Origin: Candidatus Troglogloeales bacterium
GTDB taxonomy: Bacteria > Nitrospirota > Nitrospiria > SBBL01 > SBBT01
Reading direction: 5' to 3'
Assembly (NCBI GenBank): GCA_005239595.1
Contig: SBBT01000131.1
Span: 1-29,930 of the forward strand
DNA: 29,930 nucleotides
Shown: positions 23,092 to 29,930 of the stretch, piece after piece
How the letters are laid out: each line of letters starts with the position of its first letter
Numbering within the stretch: position 1 is the stretch's first letter
Notes under the pieces: model-generated
Told to the model about the DNA's origin: nothing
Database searches by the model: none
What the model saw: the letters and a program-made list of their open reading frames with translations, nothing else
Position numbers and translations under genes: made by a program

Positions 23092-25232
23092 GTCAATGTC
23101 CCCCTAGAGTACCGAACCGTGTTGTCAGGATTCTTCCCCATGGACCGTTACGTTATTGGCGGAATGTTCCAGAAGAGTACCGCGCCCAAATAGCCTTGTG
23201 GATATTAAGAATCCTTGTTGATGTCAAGATGGAGCCAAATGATTTGAAACTCGATGACTGGTTTAGAAAAACGGTGGGACTGAAGAAAAATGAGGACAAA
23301 AAAGGGGGTCAATGGACCGCCTTACTCGAAAAAAAGCTGCAAAATATGGAAAGGGGAATAGCCCCCCCTAACCGAGAGGGTCAATTGTATAAAAATATTG
23401 ACCGTATGGGGGAAATGATTAGCCTTACTAAAACGGATAAAGAGATTCTGACGTTTCTTGTGCTTCTCAACACCCAGGCTTGCCTCAAGGACTGTGCTGA
23501 GTTATACGAAGAAGTTACTCCTTTCACCGTAAAGGATATTCTTTCGAGAGTTCTGGGGGTGGATCATGCCGAGGTTGTCCATGCCCTTAAGGCGGATAGC
23601 GCCCTTCGCTCATGCGGGATTATTCATTTGGAACCCGCTGCGTATAATCTGGTCGCAATGCTGCGTCTACTCCACGGAATGGAGTCCATGTTTTTTGATG
23701 AAGCCATCGATAGCCAGCCCATTTTTCAAAGATGCTTTGCCCCTTTGGAGCCTTCTGCATTAACGCCCGCAGATTTTCCCCACCTACAGGAAGCGTTCTC
23801 CGTATTGCAGAAAATCTTGTGTAAATCAATGGAACAAAGGCTCAAGGGAATCAATGTTCTTATCTATGGCGAGACTGGTACCGGCAAGACCGAGTTTGCC
23901 AAGGTAATTGGGGCAACACTGAGGGCTCAACTCCTGGCAATACGTCATGAAGATGAAGACTCCGACTTGGAAGAGAAGCACTGGCGGTTTCGGACGTATT
24001 TATTGGCCCAAAAAGTCCTTTCTAAACAGGAAAACAGTCTCATCCTCTTCGACGAGGTGGAGGATGTGTTTCCCGATTTTGGGCTGAACCGTTTTGGAAA
24101 TGGGACGAAATCCGGAAGCTTCAAGGCATGGACGAACACGGTTTTAGAATCAAATCCGTGTCCCACTTTGTGGCTGTGCAACGAAACCTGGCATATTGAT
24201 CCGGCGTTTCGCCGACGGTTTACCTATGCACTCCATGTTCCGTCCCCGGGCCGCTCGGTTCGCCGGAGAATTCTGGCAAAACATCTCGGCAGCCTTCCAG
24301 TTAGTCCGGAATGGATTGACAAAATATCTGTGGATCAAAGGTTGACACCGGCCATGATCCAACAGGCTTGTAAAGTGGCTACATTAGTAGAGTGGGCAGA
24401 CCCCTTTTCACTGGAGGGTTTGATGGAACGGACACTGCAGAGCAGCTTCGAAGTGATGGGGTTATCCCCCGATCTAAAAGTATTGCAAGAAAATGATGCT
24501 ACTCATTATAGCCTCGATTTTCTTAATTCCAATCAAGATATTGCGGAAGTGGTCAATAGGTTAAGGCAAAATCCAAAAGGACGATTGTGTTTCTATGGAC
24601 CGCCGGGTTCAGGCAAAACCGCTCTTGCGCACTACATCGCGAAGGAGGTGGATAAACCGCTCATCCGGAAGCAGGCATCGGATATCCTGGACTGCTTAGT
24701 GGGTGGAAGCGAGAAAAATATTGCCGAGATGTTCCGCGAGGCAAAAACGGAGAAGGCGCTGCTCCTGCTGGATGAAGCCGATAGTTTTCTGCGGGATCGT
24801 CGCGGCGCACTCTGGTCATGGGAGGTGACCCAGGTCAATGAGCTCCTGGTTCAAATGGAAAACTTTGATGGCCTGTTCATCTGCTCAACAAACCTGATGG
24901 ATTCGCTGGATCAAGCCGCTCTACGCCGGTTTGATCTTAAAATTGCATTTGGCTTTCTGAAGCCGGATCAGGCATGGAATCTTTTTCTTCAGTCGCTTAA
25001 TAAAATGAATGTCCAAATTGAAGACCCACAGTCTGTAAAAGTTCTACGGCAGCAATTACAGCGGTTGGATAATCTAACACCGGGGGACTTTGCCACTGTG
25101 ATTCGCAAAGCCCGTGTCCTAGGCAAGTCTTACAGCAGTGAACAGTTTATAGCCGAGATAGAAAGTGAATGTCGCGTAAAAACAGGAGGAAGGGGACCAA
25201 TTAGTGGATTTAGAAGTGTTGGTCGCGGGTAA
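23088..25232 (+). CDS. Tandem AAA+ ATPase, 714 aa
   Basis: Two AAA+ modules follow a helical N-terminal region of about 250 residues. Module 1 has Walker A GETGTGKT at 261-268, Walker B ending D322-E323 (LILFDEVEDVF), sensor-1 N365 and arginines 375-377. Module 2 has Walker A GPPGSGKT at 504-511, Walker B D562-E563 (LLLLDEAD), sensor-1 N602 and R613-R614 as probable arginine finger. Both modules therefore look able to bind and hydrolyse ATP. The N-terminal domain contains no protease, nuclease or zinc motif that I can see. AAGGAGG stands six bases before the ATG, the best Shine-Dalgarno in the cassette. It resembles tandem AAA+ remodelling enzymes in layout, but I cannot name a characterised homologue. 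The membrane and DNA-binding partners point to an accessory or defence-like function (inference). Confidence 0.92.
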   Translation: MSQCPPRVPNRVVRILPHGPLRYWRNVPEEYRAQIALWILRILVDVKMEPNDLKLDDWFRKTVGLKKNEDKKGGQWTALLEKKLQNMERGIAPPNREGQLYKNIDRMGEMISLTKTDKEILTFLVLLNTQACLKDCAELYEEVTPFTVKDILSRVLGVDHAEVVHALKADSALRSCGIIHLEPAAYNLVAMLRLLHGMESMFFDEAIDSQPIFQRCFAPLEPSALTPADFPHLQEAFSVLQKILCKSMEQRLKGINVLIYGETGTGKTEFAKVIGATLRAQLLAIRHEDEDSDLEEKHWRFRTYLLAQKVLSKQENSLILFDEVEDVFPDFGLNRFGNGTKSGSFKAWTNTVLESNPCPTLWLCNETWHIDPAFRRRFTYALHVPSPGRSVRRRILAKHLGSLPVSPEWIDKISVDQRLTPAMIQQACKVATLVEWADPFSLEGLMERTLQSSFEVMGLSPDLKVLQENDATHYSLDFLNSNQDIAEVVNRLRQNPKGRLCFYGPPGSGKTALAHYIAKEVDKPLIRKQASDILDCLVGGSEKNIAEMFREAKTEKALLLLDEADSFLRDRRGALWSWEVTQVNELLVQMENFDGLFICSTNLMDSLDQAALRRFDLKIAFGFLKPDQAWNLFLQSLNKMNVQIEDPQSVKVLRQQLQRLDNLTPGDFATVIRKARVLGKSYSSEQFIAEIESECRVKTGGRGPISGFRSVGRG

Positions 25233-25276
25233 AACGCAACAGAGGAGATAATCCCCTGTCTAAGGCTTCGTCATTT

Positions 25277-25292
25277 TATAGAAAGTTCTATA
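25277..25292. repeat. Perfect short inverted repeat
   Basis: TATAGAA and TTCTATA arms are separated by two bases and followed on plus by TTTCTTCC. It could be a weak terminator for the AAA+ gene or a protein-binding site. Confidence 0.3.
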
Positions 25293-25419
25293 TTTCTTCC
25301 CACCGTTATTGGATTCGTATGGATTGTTTTTCCTTTAATTTTTGGAAAATCCCCCCTTGAATCGTTGGATTTTCATAGTTGAGCAGTGCCTTATGATCTG
25401 ATTACGCTGCAATTTTTTT

Positions 25420-25452
25420 GATAGGATACGCCCAGGCTAAGTATCGCCTATC
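25420..25452. repeat. Imperfect hairpin in the convergent region
   Basis: GATAGG pairs with CCTATC and ATAC with GTAT, with a two-base bulge and an 11-base loop. Seven T residues precede it on plus and none follow, so it is not a simple intrinsic terminator on either strand. The function is unknown. Confidence 0.35.
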
Positions 25453-25454
25453 AG

Positions 25455-25509
25455 GTGAGGATTATAGCGCATCACCCCCGCCGCACAGGAGGAGATTCCT
25501 CACTTTTTT
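25455..25509 (+). terminator. Possible intrinsic terminator of the AAA+ cassette
   Basis: GTGAGGA (25455-25461) can pair with TCCTCAC (25497-25503), which is followed at once by six T residues. A tighter alternative is GAGGA-GAT-TCCTC at 25489-25501. The position, about 260 bases after the AAA+ stop, is distant for a terminator. Confidence 0.4.
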
Positions 25510-25578
25510 ATAGAGTAACCGCGAATTTTGGGCTACCGCCCCCCCTCTCCCCGCCTGCCACGACGGTACGCCTTAAGG

Positions 25579-26379
25579 TCATGATCCTAACCCCTTTACA
25601 TCGAAGTAATCTCTCAGTCGCTCTCCCACCAGGCTCAATGCCATCACAAGCAACATGATGGCTACCCCAGGGATCAGGGTGAGATGGGGCGCCAAGAGGA
25701 GGAATGAACGTCCGTCGTTTAACAGGGCTCCCCAACTGGAGTTGGGAGGTTGTATTCCAAGACCCAAATAGGAAAGGCTGGCTTCTGTCACAATGGCCCC
25801 GGAGAGTCCGAAGGTTGCCTTCACAATGACCGGTGCCAGAACATTCGGCAGGAAATGGCGGGTGATAATCCGAACAGGACCTGCCCCCAGAGCGTATACC
25901 GCTGCAATATACTCTTGTTCCCGGATCGCCAGGATTTGTCCCCGAATAATCCGGGCATATCCGACCCAGCCGATGATGGAGAGGGCGATAATCACATTCG
26001 TCAGGCTCGGGCCGAGGGTCGCCGCAAATGCAATGGCCAGGAGTATTCCCGGAAAGGCAAGAAATATATCGGTAAAACGCATAAAAAATGCGTCAATCCA
26101 TCCGCCGAAATATCCAGATACCCCTCCGATAAAAAGACCTATTGAAAGGGAAATCCCAACGGAGAGAAATCCGACCCCGAGTGAAACCCGCGTTCCGTAA
26201 AAAATCCGGCTTAAAATGTCTCGGCCCAGCTTGTCTTGTCCGAATGGGTGGGCAAGAGAGGGAGAGGCCAGACCCGCCGCGAGCTCCTGTTTTATGGGAT
26301 CATAGGGAGAAATGATCGGAGCAGAAACGGCAACGATCACAAAAAAGGCCAGGAGGGCAAGGCCGATCCATGTCTTCAT
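25579..26379 (-). CDS. dppC: Dipeptide/oligopeptide-type ABC transporter permease (DppC family)
   Basis: This 266-residue inner-membrane permease has an N-terminal helix (LALLAFFVIVAVSAPIISPYDP) and the family motif HPFGQDKLGRDILSRIFYG. Five further helices follow, with the ATPase-docking EAA loop EYIAAVYALGAGPVRIITRH leading into FLPN. ATG 26379 is chosen because the frame further upstream is antisense-like filler overlapping dppB and lacks the fold. TTG 26418 would add 13 hydrophilic residues and is possible. It lies 41 bases after dppB. The actual substrate (peptide, nickel or other) is not predictable from the permease. Confidence 0.9.
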   Translation of the reverse strand: MKTWIGLALLAFFVIVAVSAPIISPYDPIKQELAAGLASPSLAHPFGQDKLGRDILSRIFYGTRVSLGVGFLSVGISLSIGLFIGGVSGYFGGWIDAFFMRFTDIFLAFPGILLAIAFAATLGPSLTNVIIALSIIGWVGYARIIRGQILAIREQEYIAAVYALGAGPVRIITRHFLPNVLAPVIVKATFGLSGAIVTEASLSYLGLGIQPPNSSWGALLNDGRSFLLLAPHLTLIPGVAIMLLVMALSLVGERLRDYFDVKGLGS

Positions 26380-26420
26380 CGGTTGTCTGCCTGTTACTTT
26401 CCGCCCGTCGATTTCCAAAT

Positions 26421-27347
26421 CTAATCCCGGTTTAATTTTATCCTGGGGTCTATCTTGGCATAGAAGAGGTCTACCAGGAGGTTGACGAAGAGATAGGTCA
26501 TCGCGGTAAACAGAATACATCCTTGAACCAGAGGGTAGTCCCTGCTTTGGATCGCCTGAATCGTTAACCGGCCGAGTCCTGGCCAGGAAAAGATTGTTTC
26601 TGTAATAATGGTGCCGGTCAGAAGGGCCCCGACTTGAAGTCCCACAACGGTTACAATCGGTATCAGGGCGCATCGGAAGGCATGTTTTAATATGACGGAG
26701 CGCTGCGAAAGTCCCTTTGCCTTTGCGGATAAGACAAACTCCGCGTGCATGACTTCGAGCAGCGAAGATCGGGCTAATTGTGTCAGCACGGCAGCCATGC
26801 CGATACCGAGTGTAACAGCGGGAAGGATTAGAGACGCGATCCCGGATCGGCCTGATACCGGAAGCAAATCGAGTTGCAGCGAAAAGACGATAATCAAAAG
26901 CGGCCCGATCCAAAAGCCTGGCATAGAGGCGCCGAGGAGAGAGAAAAGAAGAATCGCATGATCCGCAAGGGAGTCGCGCAAAATGGCGGAAACAATCCCG
27001 AGCGGAATCGCAATGAACAGGGCGATGAGGGTTGCAGCAATGGCCAGCTCCAGTGTGGCAGGATAGCGCGCCACAATTATTTGGAGGACCGGCTGTTGTG
27101 TGCTAAATGAGGTGCCAAGGTTACCGCGCGCGATTTCAGAAAGGAAATGCCCATATTGCCATAAAATAGGCCGATCAAGGTGGAGCGCGGATCTAAGCGC
27201 AGCGCGGTCAACGGCGGGGGCCGTCTCGCCCAGTATCATATCGACTGGATCTCCTGGAAGCAGATGGATCAAGAAGAAAACGAGGGTGACAACGCCGAGG
27301 GCGACCGGAAGCATCCAGAGAAGCCGCCGGATGAGAAATTTTGCCAT
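26421..27347 (-). CDS. dppB: Dipeptide/oligopeptide-type ABC transporter permease (DppB family)
   Basis: This 308-residue permease pairs with DppC in the inner membrane. Its N-terminal signature is RRLLWMLPVALGVVTLVFFL followed by HLLPGDPVD. The EAA-type loop is EFVLSAKAKGLSQRSVILKH, and the end LLVDLFYAKIDPRIKL is typical. Six helices are predicted. It follows the 69-aa membrane protein by 26 bases. No binding-protein or ATPase gene is found on either side within the window, so the transporter is incomplete here. Confidence 0.92.
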   Translation of the reverse strand: MAKFLIRRLLWMLPVALGVVTLVFFLIHLLPGDPVDMILGETAPAVDRAALRSALHLDRPILWQYGHFLSEIARGNLGTSFSTQQPVLQIIVARYPATLELAIAATLIALFIAIPLGIVSAILRDSLADHAILLFSLLGASMPGFWIGPLLIIVFSLQLDLLPVSGRSGIASLILPAVTLGIGMAAVLTQLARSSLLEVMHAEFVLSAKAKGLSQRSVILKHAFRCALIPIVTVVGLQVGALLTGTIITETIFSWPGLGRLTIQAIQSRDYPLVQGCILFTAMTYLFVNLLVDLFYAKIDPRIKLNRD

Positions 27348-27373
27348 GGTTGTCTTACGTCCGGATAATCAGA

Positions 27374-27583
27374 TCAATCGTTTTTGGAGAGTGCCATACC
27401 GATCAGTCGGACACCAAAGAAGAGAATGATGCCGGTTAAAAGCAGGATATAAATTGCAAATACCCAGAAAATGAAAAGACGGGCTTTAAATAATTCATAT
27501 CCGATATAAAGAGCGACCGCTGCCCCAATCAGAGAGGCCAATGTAAAGAGGGTGAGGATCAATTTCTTTTGAGGAAACGCCAT
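27374..27583 (-). CDS. 69-aa two-helix membrane protein
   Basis: No family is recognised. Hydrophobic helices lie at about 7-27 and 36-60, with a basic start (MAFPQKK) and a short charged end. It lies 26 bases upstream of dppB in the same direction and would be first in that operon. The Shine-Dalgarno is weak (GGGATA seven bases before the ATG region). It reads as a plausible real gene because no better frame covers the stretch and a promoter is present upstream. Confidence 0.6.
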   Translation of the reverse strand: MAFPQKKLILTLFTLASLIGAAVALYIGYELFKARLFIFWVFAIYILLLTGIILFFGVRLIGMALSKND

Positions 27584-27589
27584 CTGTAT

Positions 27590-27608
27590 ATCCCATGTTT
27601 TTTGGGAT
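27590..27608. repeat. Inverted repeat between promoter and start of the 69-aa gene
   Basis: ATCCCA and TGGGAT flank a seven-base loop. On the minus strand it falls at the predicted 5' end of the transcript, so it could be an operator or a 5' stem-loop. Confidence 0.35.
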
Positions 27609-27636
27609 TATTCCATAGGGGAGACGCCGCTTTCAA
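27607..27636 (-). promoter_or_regulatory. Promoter for the 69-aa/dppB/dppC operon
   Basis: TTGAAA (27636-27631), 18 bases, then AATAAT (27612-27607). Both boxes are one base from consensus. The predicted start is near 27600. Confidence 0.5.
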
Positions 27637-27646
27637 GCGTGAAAAA

Positions 27647-27675
27647 TTGACAGGGTATTGTCTTCATGGGAAAAT
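27647..27675 (+). promoter_or_regulatory. Promoter for the amgK-murU operon
   Basis: TTGACA (27647-27652), 17 bases, then GAAAAT (27670-27675). The predicted start near 27682 is about 15 bases before the ATG at 27697. This supports that ATG over the upstream in-frame TTG at 27658, which lies inside the promoter. Confidence 0.5.
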
Positions 27676-27696
27676 GAAATTCCCTTGGGTACCGTG

Positions 27697-28767
27697 ATGA
27701 TTGAGCAGAAAGCCCTACAGCATATACTCCGTAACGCCCTCCATATTCCCGCCGATGAGATAGATATTGTAAAGCTTACCGGCGATGCTTCCAATCGAAC
27801 CTACCATCGCATCTCCTTTCGAGAAAACGGAAACTTTAAGTCTTTTATCCTGATGGTGCTTTCACAACCGGAAGGATTTAAGGCATCCGAAGAGGCGGTA
27901 AGCGGTATCGCAACCGTCACGGAACTCCCTTTTATTAATATCCAGCGGCATCTTTACCAATGTGGCGTTGCCGTTCCCGAGGTTATCCATTATGAACCGG
28001 CGCAAGGATGGCTTCTGCTTGAAGACCTGGGCGATGTGACCCTGGAAAATGAGATTTACGATAAGCCCGAAGCGATGATCTCTTATTACCAGGCGGCCAT
28101 CGATGAGCTGATTGCCCTCCAACGGCGGGCGACCCCTATCCCAGCCGTCCCGACCATTGCCCATGAGCGCGCGTTCGATCAAGCCCTGTTTCTATGGGAG
28201 TTCGACCATTTTATTGAATATGGTATCGAAAAACGAAATGGGAAAACGATTTCAGAAAAAGATAAAAGCGCGATTCGCGCATACTGTTCAGACATATCGC
28301 TTCGGTTCGCCTCTTTGCCGCAGGTCTTTACGCATCGCGATTATCACAGCAGAAATCTGATGGTCCAACCCGATACGGCAGGTTTTAGAGTTCGCGTGAT
28401 CGATTTCCAGGACGCCCTGATGGGGCCCCGTCAGTATGATCTCGCCTCTCTCCTTCGCGATTCGTATGTCGATCTTCCGGAGAAACTGATTGACGATCTG
28501 ATTGTCTATTATCTAACCCGGTGGGAGGAGCAGACAGGAGAAGGCGTCCAGGCTGAAATGTTCCGGGAATACTTTGACCTTATCAGCATCCAGCGGAACT
28601 TAAAGGCGGCCGGGCGGTTTGTTTACATCGATCTTGTCAAAAAAAACAGCCGATTCCTTGCGTACGTTCCGCCGACGCTCGCCAAGGTTAAAAGGAATTT
28701 TCTGAAATACAAGCGGCTTTCCCCGCTCCACCAGCTTTTGGCCTCCTATGTGGAAGAATTACGGTAG
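27697..28767 (+). CDS. amgK: AmgK-like sugar kinase (aminoglycoside-phosphotransferase fold)
   Basis: This 356-residue soluble kinase has the phosphotransferase fold. The catalytic loop is THRDYHSRNLMV with D215 and N220, and the metal-binding DFQD begins at D236. It continues into ALMGPRQYDLASLLRDSYV, a run characteristic of the AmgK type rather than of antibiotic kinases. AmgK phosphorylates the anomeric carbon of MurNAc (or GlcNAc). The partner MurU then makes the UDP-sugar, bypassing de novo synthesis of UDP-MurNAc, which fosfomycin blocks. The murU-like gene follows after 24 bases, which strongly supports the pairing. It should not be read as aminoglycoside resistance. Confidence 0.82.
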   Translation: MIEQKALQHILRNALHIPADEIDIVKLTGDASNRTYHRISFRENGNFKSFILMVLSQPEGFKASEEAVSGIATVTELPFINIQRHLYQCGVAVPEVIHYEPAQGWLLLEDLGDVTLENEIYDKPEAMISYYQAAIDELIALQRRATPIPAVPTIAHERAFDQALFLWEFDHFIEYGIEKRNGKTISEKDKSAIRAYCSDISLRFASLPQVFTHRDYHSRNLMVQPDTAGFRVRVIDFQDALMGPRQYDLASLLRDSYVDLPEKLIDDLIVYYLTRWEEQTGEGVQAEMFREYFDLISIQRNLKAAGRFVYIDLVKKNSRFLAYVPPTLAKVKRNFLKYKRLSPLHQLLASYVEELR

Positions 28768-28791
28768 CAGCCTTATGTTTGGCGTTTTGTC

Positions 28792-29517
28792 ATGAAGGCG
28801 ATGATATTGGCGGCTGGGTTTGGAACACGGTTGCGGCCGCTGACCAACGACATCCCAAAAGCCCTTTTGCCGGTGGGCGGCCGCCCCCTGATCTACTACA
28901 GCCTCCATTTATTGAAAAAGTATGGGATTACCGATATTTTCATCAATGTCCACTATCATGGCGATAAGATTATAAAAGAAGTTGGAGATGGAAGCCGTTT
29001 TGGAATGCAGATTACCTATTCTAAGGAAACTGATATTCTGGGAACCGGCGGGGGAACCAAGAAAATCGCATCCGAACTGGGAGATGCGGCATTCATCGTC
29101 ATCAATGGAGACATTCTGGTTGATTTAAACCTCGACGACCTTTTGGCCGCCCATCGCAAAAACTGCGGACGCGCGACACTGGTTCTCCGTGAAGATAAGG
29201 ATGTGGAGAATTTCGGCGCCATTGAGGTTGACGAAGACGGTTGGATTCAAAATATGTTGGGCCGCATGCCATGGCGCGGTCAAACATTAAAGAAGCTGAT
29301 GTTTACCGGAATTCACGTAATGGAACCGGACGTCCTGGAGTATATTCCGGCCGGATTCTGTTCAATCACAGATGTCTATCTTCAAATGCTTGCCGAGCAC
29401 GAGCCGTTATATGGCTATATCATGCGGGGATATTGGTCCGATATCGGAATTTTAGAGAGGTATCAGGCGACCGATTTTGATTTAAGGCAAGGGCGAGTTC
29501 AGCTTAGTTATATCTGA
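28792..29517 (+). CDS. murU: MurU-like sugar-1-phosphate nucleotidyltransferase
   Basis: This 241-residue NTP-transferase begins with MKAMILAAGFGTRLRPLT, containing the nucleotide-binding GxGTR at 9-13, and has K23 in the PKALLPVGG motif. The metal-binding aspartate is in VINGDILVD, and the C-terminal YWSDIG segment is present. The short length, without a left-handed beta-helix acetyltransferase domain, fits MurU and differs from GlmU. The expected reaction is MurNAc-1-phosphate plus UTP to UDP-MurNAc, feeding peptidoglycan synthesis. A mannose- or glucose-1-phosphate transferase is the alternative, but the adjacent AmgK-like kinase favours MurU. Confidence 0.8.
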   Translation: MKAMILAAGFGTRLRPLTNDIPKALLPVGGRPLIYYSLHLLKKYGITDIFINVHYHGDKIIKEVGDGSRFGMQITYSKETDILGTGGGTKKIASELGDAAFIVINGDILVDLNLDDLLAAHRKNCGRATLVLREDKDVENFGAIEVDEDGWIQNMLGRMPWRGQTLKKLMFTGIHVMEPDVLEYIPAGFCSITDVYLQMLAEHEPLYGYIMRGYWSDIGILERYQATDFDLRQGRVQLSYI

Positions 29518-29536
29518 CTGTCTGAAAGGGATCCAA

Positions 29537-29893
29537 GTGGTCATCGAGGAGATTGAGGAAAATCCAAATTGTCCCCCTTGTGACATGATGCGTTTTCGGG
29601 AAAACGGTCCGGCAAGGAAGGCGGTGGCTGTCCGCCTTTATCACGACGATCCGGCGGGAAAAATCTATTGGGTCACCGGCTGGGCCGATCAGGACCGGCC
29701 GGCCGACGCCTTCATCCAGCCGGTGGAAGATTCAGGAAGCGGCGTTGCCTATCTGCTCTATGGAGGGAATTGCGGTCTCCGCTTTAAACCGTATGAGAGT
29801 ACCGCCCCATGGAGTTTAACCGATGCAGGCCAATGGGGAGAGGCGTTCCTCTTGTTGGGAGATATACGGGATATTATCGATGATGTTGTTTGA
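29537..29893 (+). CDS. Hypothetical protein, 118 aa
   Basis: I do not recognise the family. It starts with GTG at 29537, with AAAGGGA about seven bases upstream, 19 bases after murU. It contains a CPPC motif (C12, C15) near the N-terminus, is acidic at its C-terminus and has no membrane segment or signal peptide. The CPPC could bind metal or act in redox chemistry, but this is conjecture. Co-direction with amgK-murU suggests the same transcript. Confidence 0.6.
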   Translation: MVIEEIEENPNCPPCDMMRFRENGPARKAVAVRLYHDDPAGKIYWVTGWADQDRPADAFIQPVEDSGSGVAYLLYGGNCGLRFKPYESTAPWSLTDAGQWGEAFLLLGDIRDIIDDVV

Positions 29894-29930
29894 CCTTGCG
29901 GTGGTTTACTGCGGAGAACTGCTGACGCTC
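29883..29930 (+). CDS. Start of a gene truncated by the window edge
   Basis: An ATG at 29883 opens a frame that stays open for 16 codons to the end of the window (MLFDLAVVYCGELLTL). It overlaps the preceding gene by 11 bases. The DLxVxxCGxLLTL pattern recalls N-termini of amidohydrolase-type enzymes such as imidazolonepropionase, but this is too short to assign. Confidence 0.4.
   Translation, partial: MLFDLAVVYCGELLTL

Larger units (their letters stand above)
25233..25578. other. Convergent intergenic region between the AAA+ gene and dppC
   Basis: No gene is apparent in these 346 bases. The region is AT-rich in its first half and holds several inverted repeats (listed separately). A C-rich stretch near 25540-25563 precedes the dppC stop codon. 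An imperfect ACAGAGG/CCCCTGT stem lies right after the AAA+ stop at 25239-25259, without a T-run. Confidence 0.6.

Noticed and set aside
25540..25563. G-quadruplex candidate on the minus strand
   Set aside because: Only two long G-runs plus short GG pairs are present, so the canonical four runs of three or more G with short loops are not met clearly.
26380..26913. N-terminal 178-residue extension of dppC
   Set aside because: This part overlaps dppB in another frame and is Arg/Cys-rich filler. The permease fold begins at about 26379.
27697..28767. Aminoglycoside-resistance phosphotransferase
   Set aside because: The fold is shared, but the DFQDALxGP...YDLASLLRD pattern and the adjacent murU-like gene point to sugar kinase function.
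1..29930. CRISPR arrays, tRNA or rRNA genes
   Set aside because: I saw no regularly spaced repeat arrays and no cloverleaf or rRNA-like sequence when reading both strands. A dedicated scan was not possible.

Overview
The window reads as chromosomal DNA of a Gram-negative-type respiratory bacterium of middling GC content. Complete NADH:quinone oxidoreductase genes (all 14 core subunits, including NuoE, NuoF and NuoG), LspA and a probable MurNAc-salvage gene pair all fit that picture. A complex I operon carrying an extra MrpD-like subunit recalls Nitrospirota-type lineages (from memory, Candidatus Manganitrophaceae have something similar). That placement is a guess; no marker in the window settles it.

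Layout. (1) 79-4638, minus strand: an ileS-lspA-rluD-Rieske ferredoxin operon with its own sigma70-like promoter just upstream of ileS. (2) 4782-21274, minus strand: one long nuo operon in the order A-B-C-D-E-F-G-H-I-J-K-[MrpD-like]-[82-aa two-helix protein]-L-M-N. Genes overlap or nearly abut, and a near-consensus promoter lies at 21320-21348. (3) 21421-22260: a junction region without a credible intact gene. It holds a decayed REP-associated (IS200/Y1-type) transposase remnant and a REP-like hairpin. (4) 22270-25232, plus strand: a compact three-gene cassette of unknown function. It encodes a HTH_17-type DNA-binding protein, an 84-aa two-helix membrane protein and a 714-aa tandem AAA+ ATPase. 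Its promoter is overlapped by an inverted repeat. (5) 25579-27583, minus strand: a dipeptide/oligopeptide-type ABC permease pair (dppB, dppC) with a small membrane protein, but no ATPase or binding-protein gene in view. (6) 27697-29930, plus strand, divergent: amgK-murU-like genes (cell-wall sugar salvage), a 118-aa hypothetical protein, and the start of a further gene cut off by the window edge.

How it works together. Complex I transfers electrons from NADH to quinone through FMN and the Fe-S chain in NuoE/F/G/I/B and pumps ions through NuoH, L, M and N. Here a fourth antiporter-like subunit sits between nuoK and nuoL, and NuoL carries a tandem 26-residue duplication in its C-terminal lateral-helix region. 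Together these suggest an enlarged membrane arm with one more pumping unit. This is the best-supported unusual feature. The HTH/membrane/AAA+ cassette next to transposase debris is the best candidate for an undescribed accessory system, but its function cannot be read from sequence alone.
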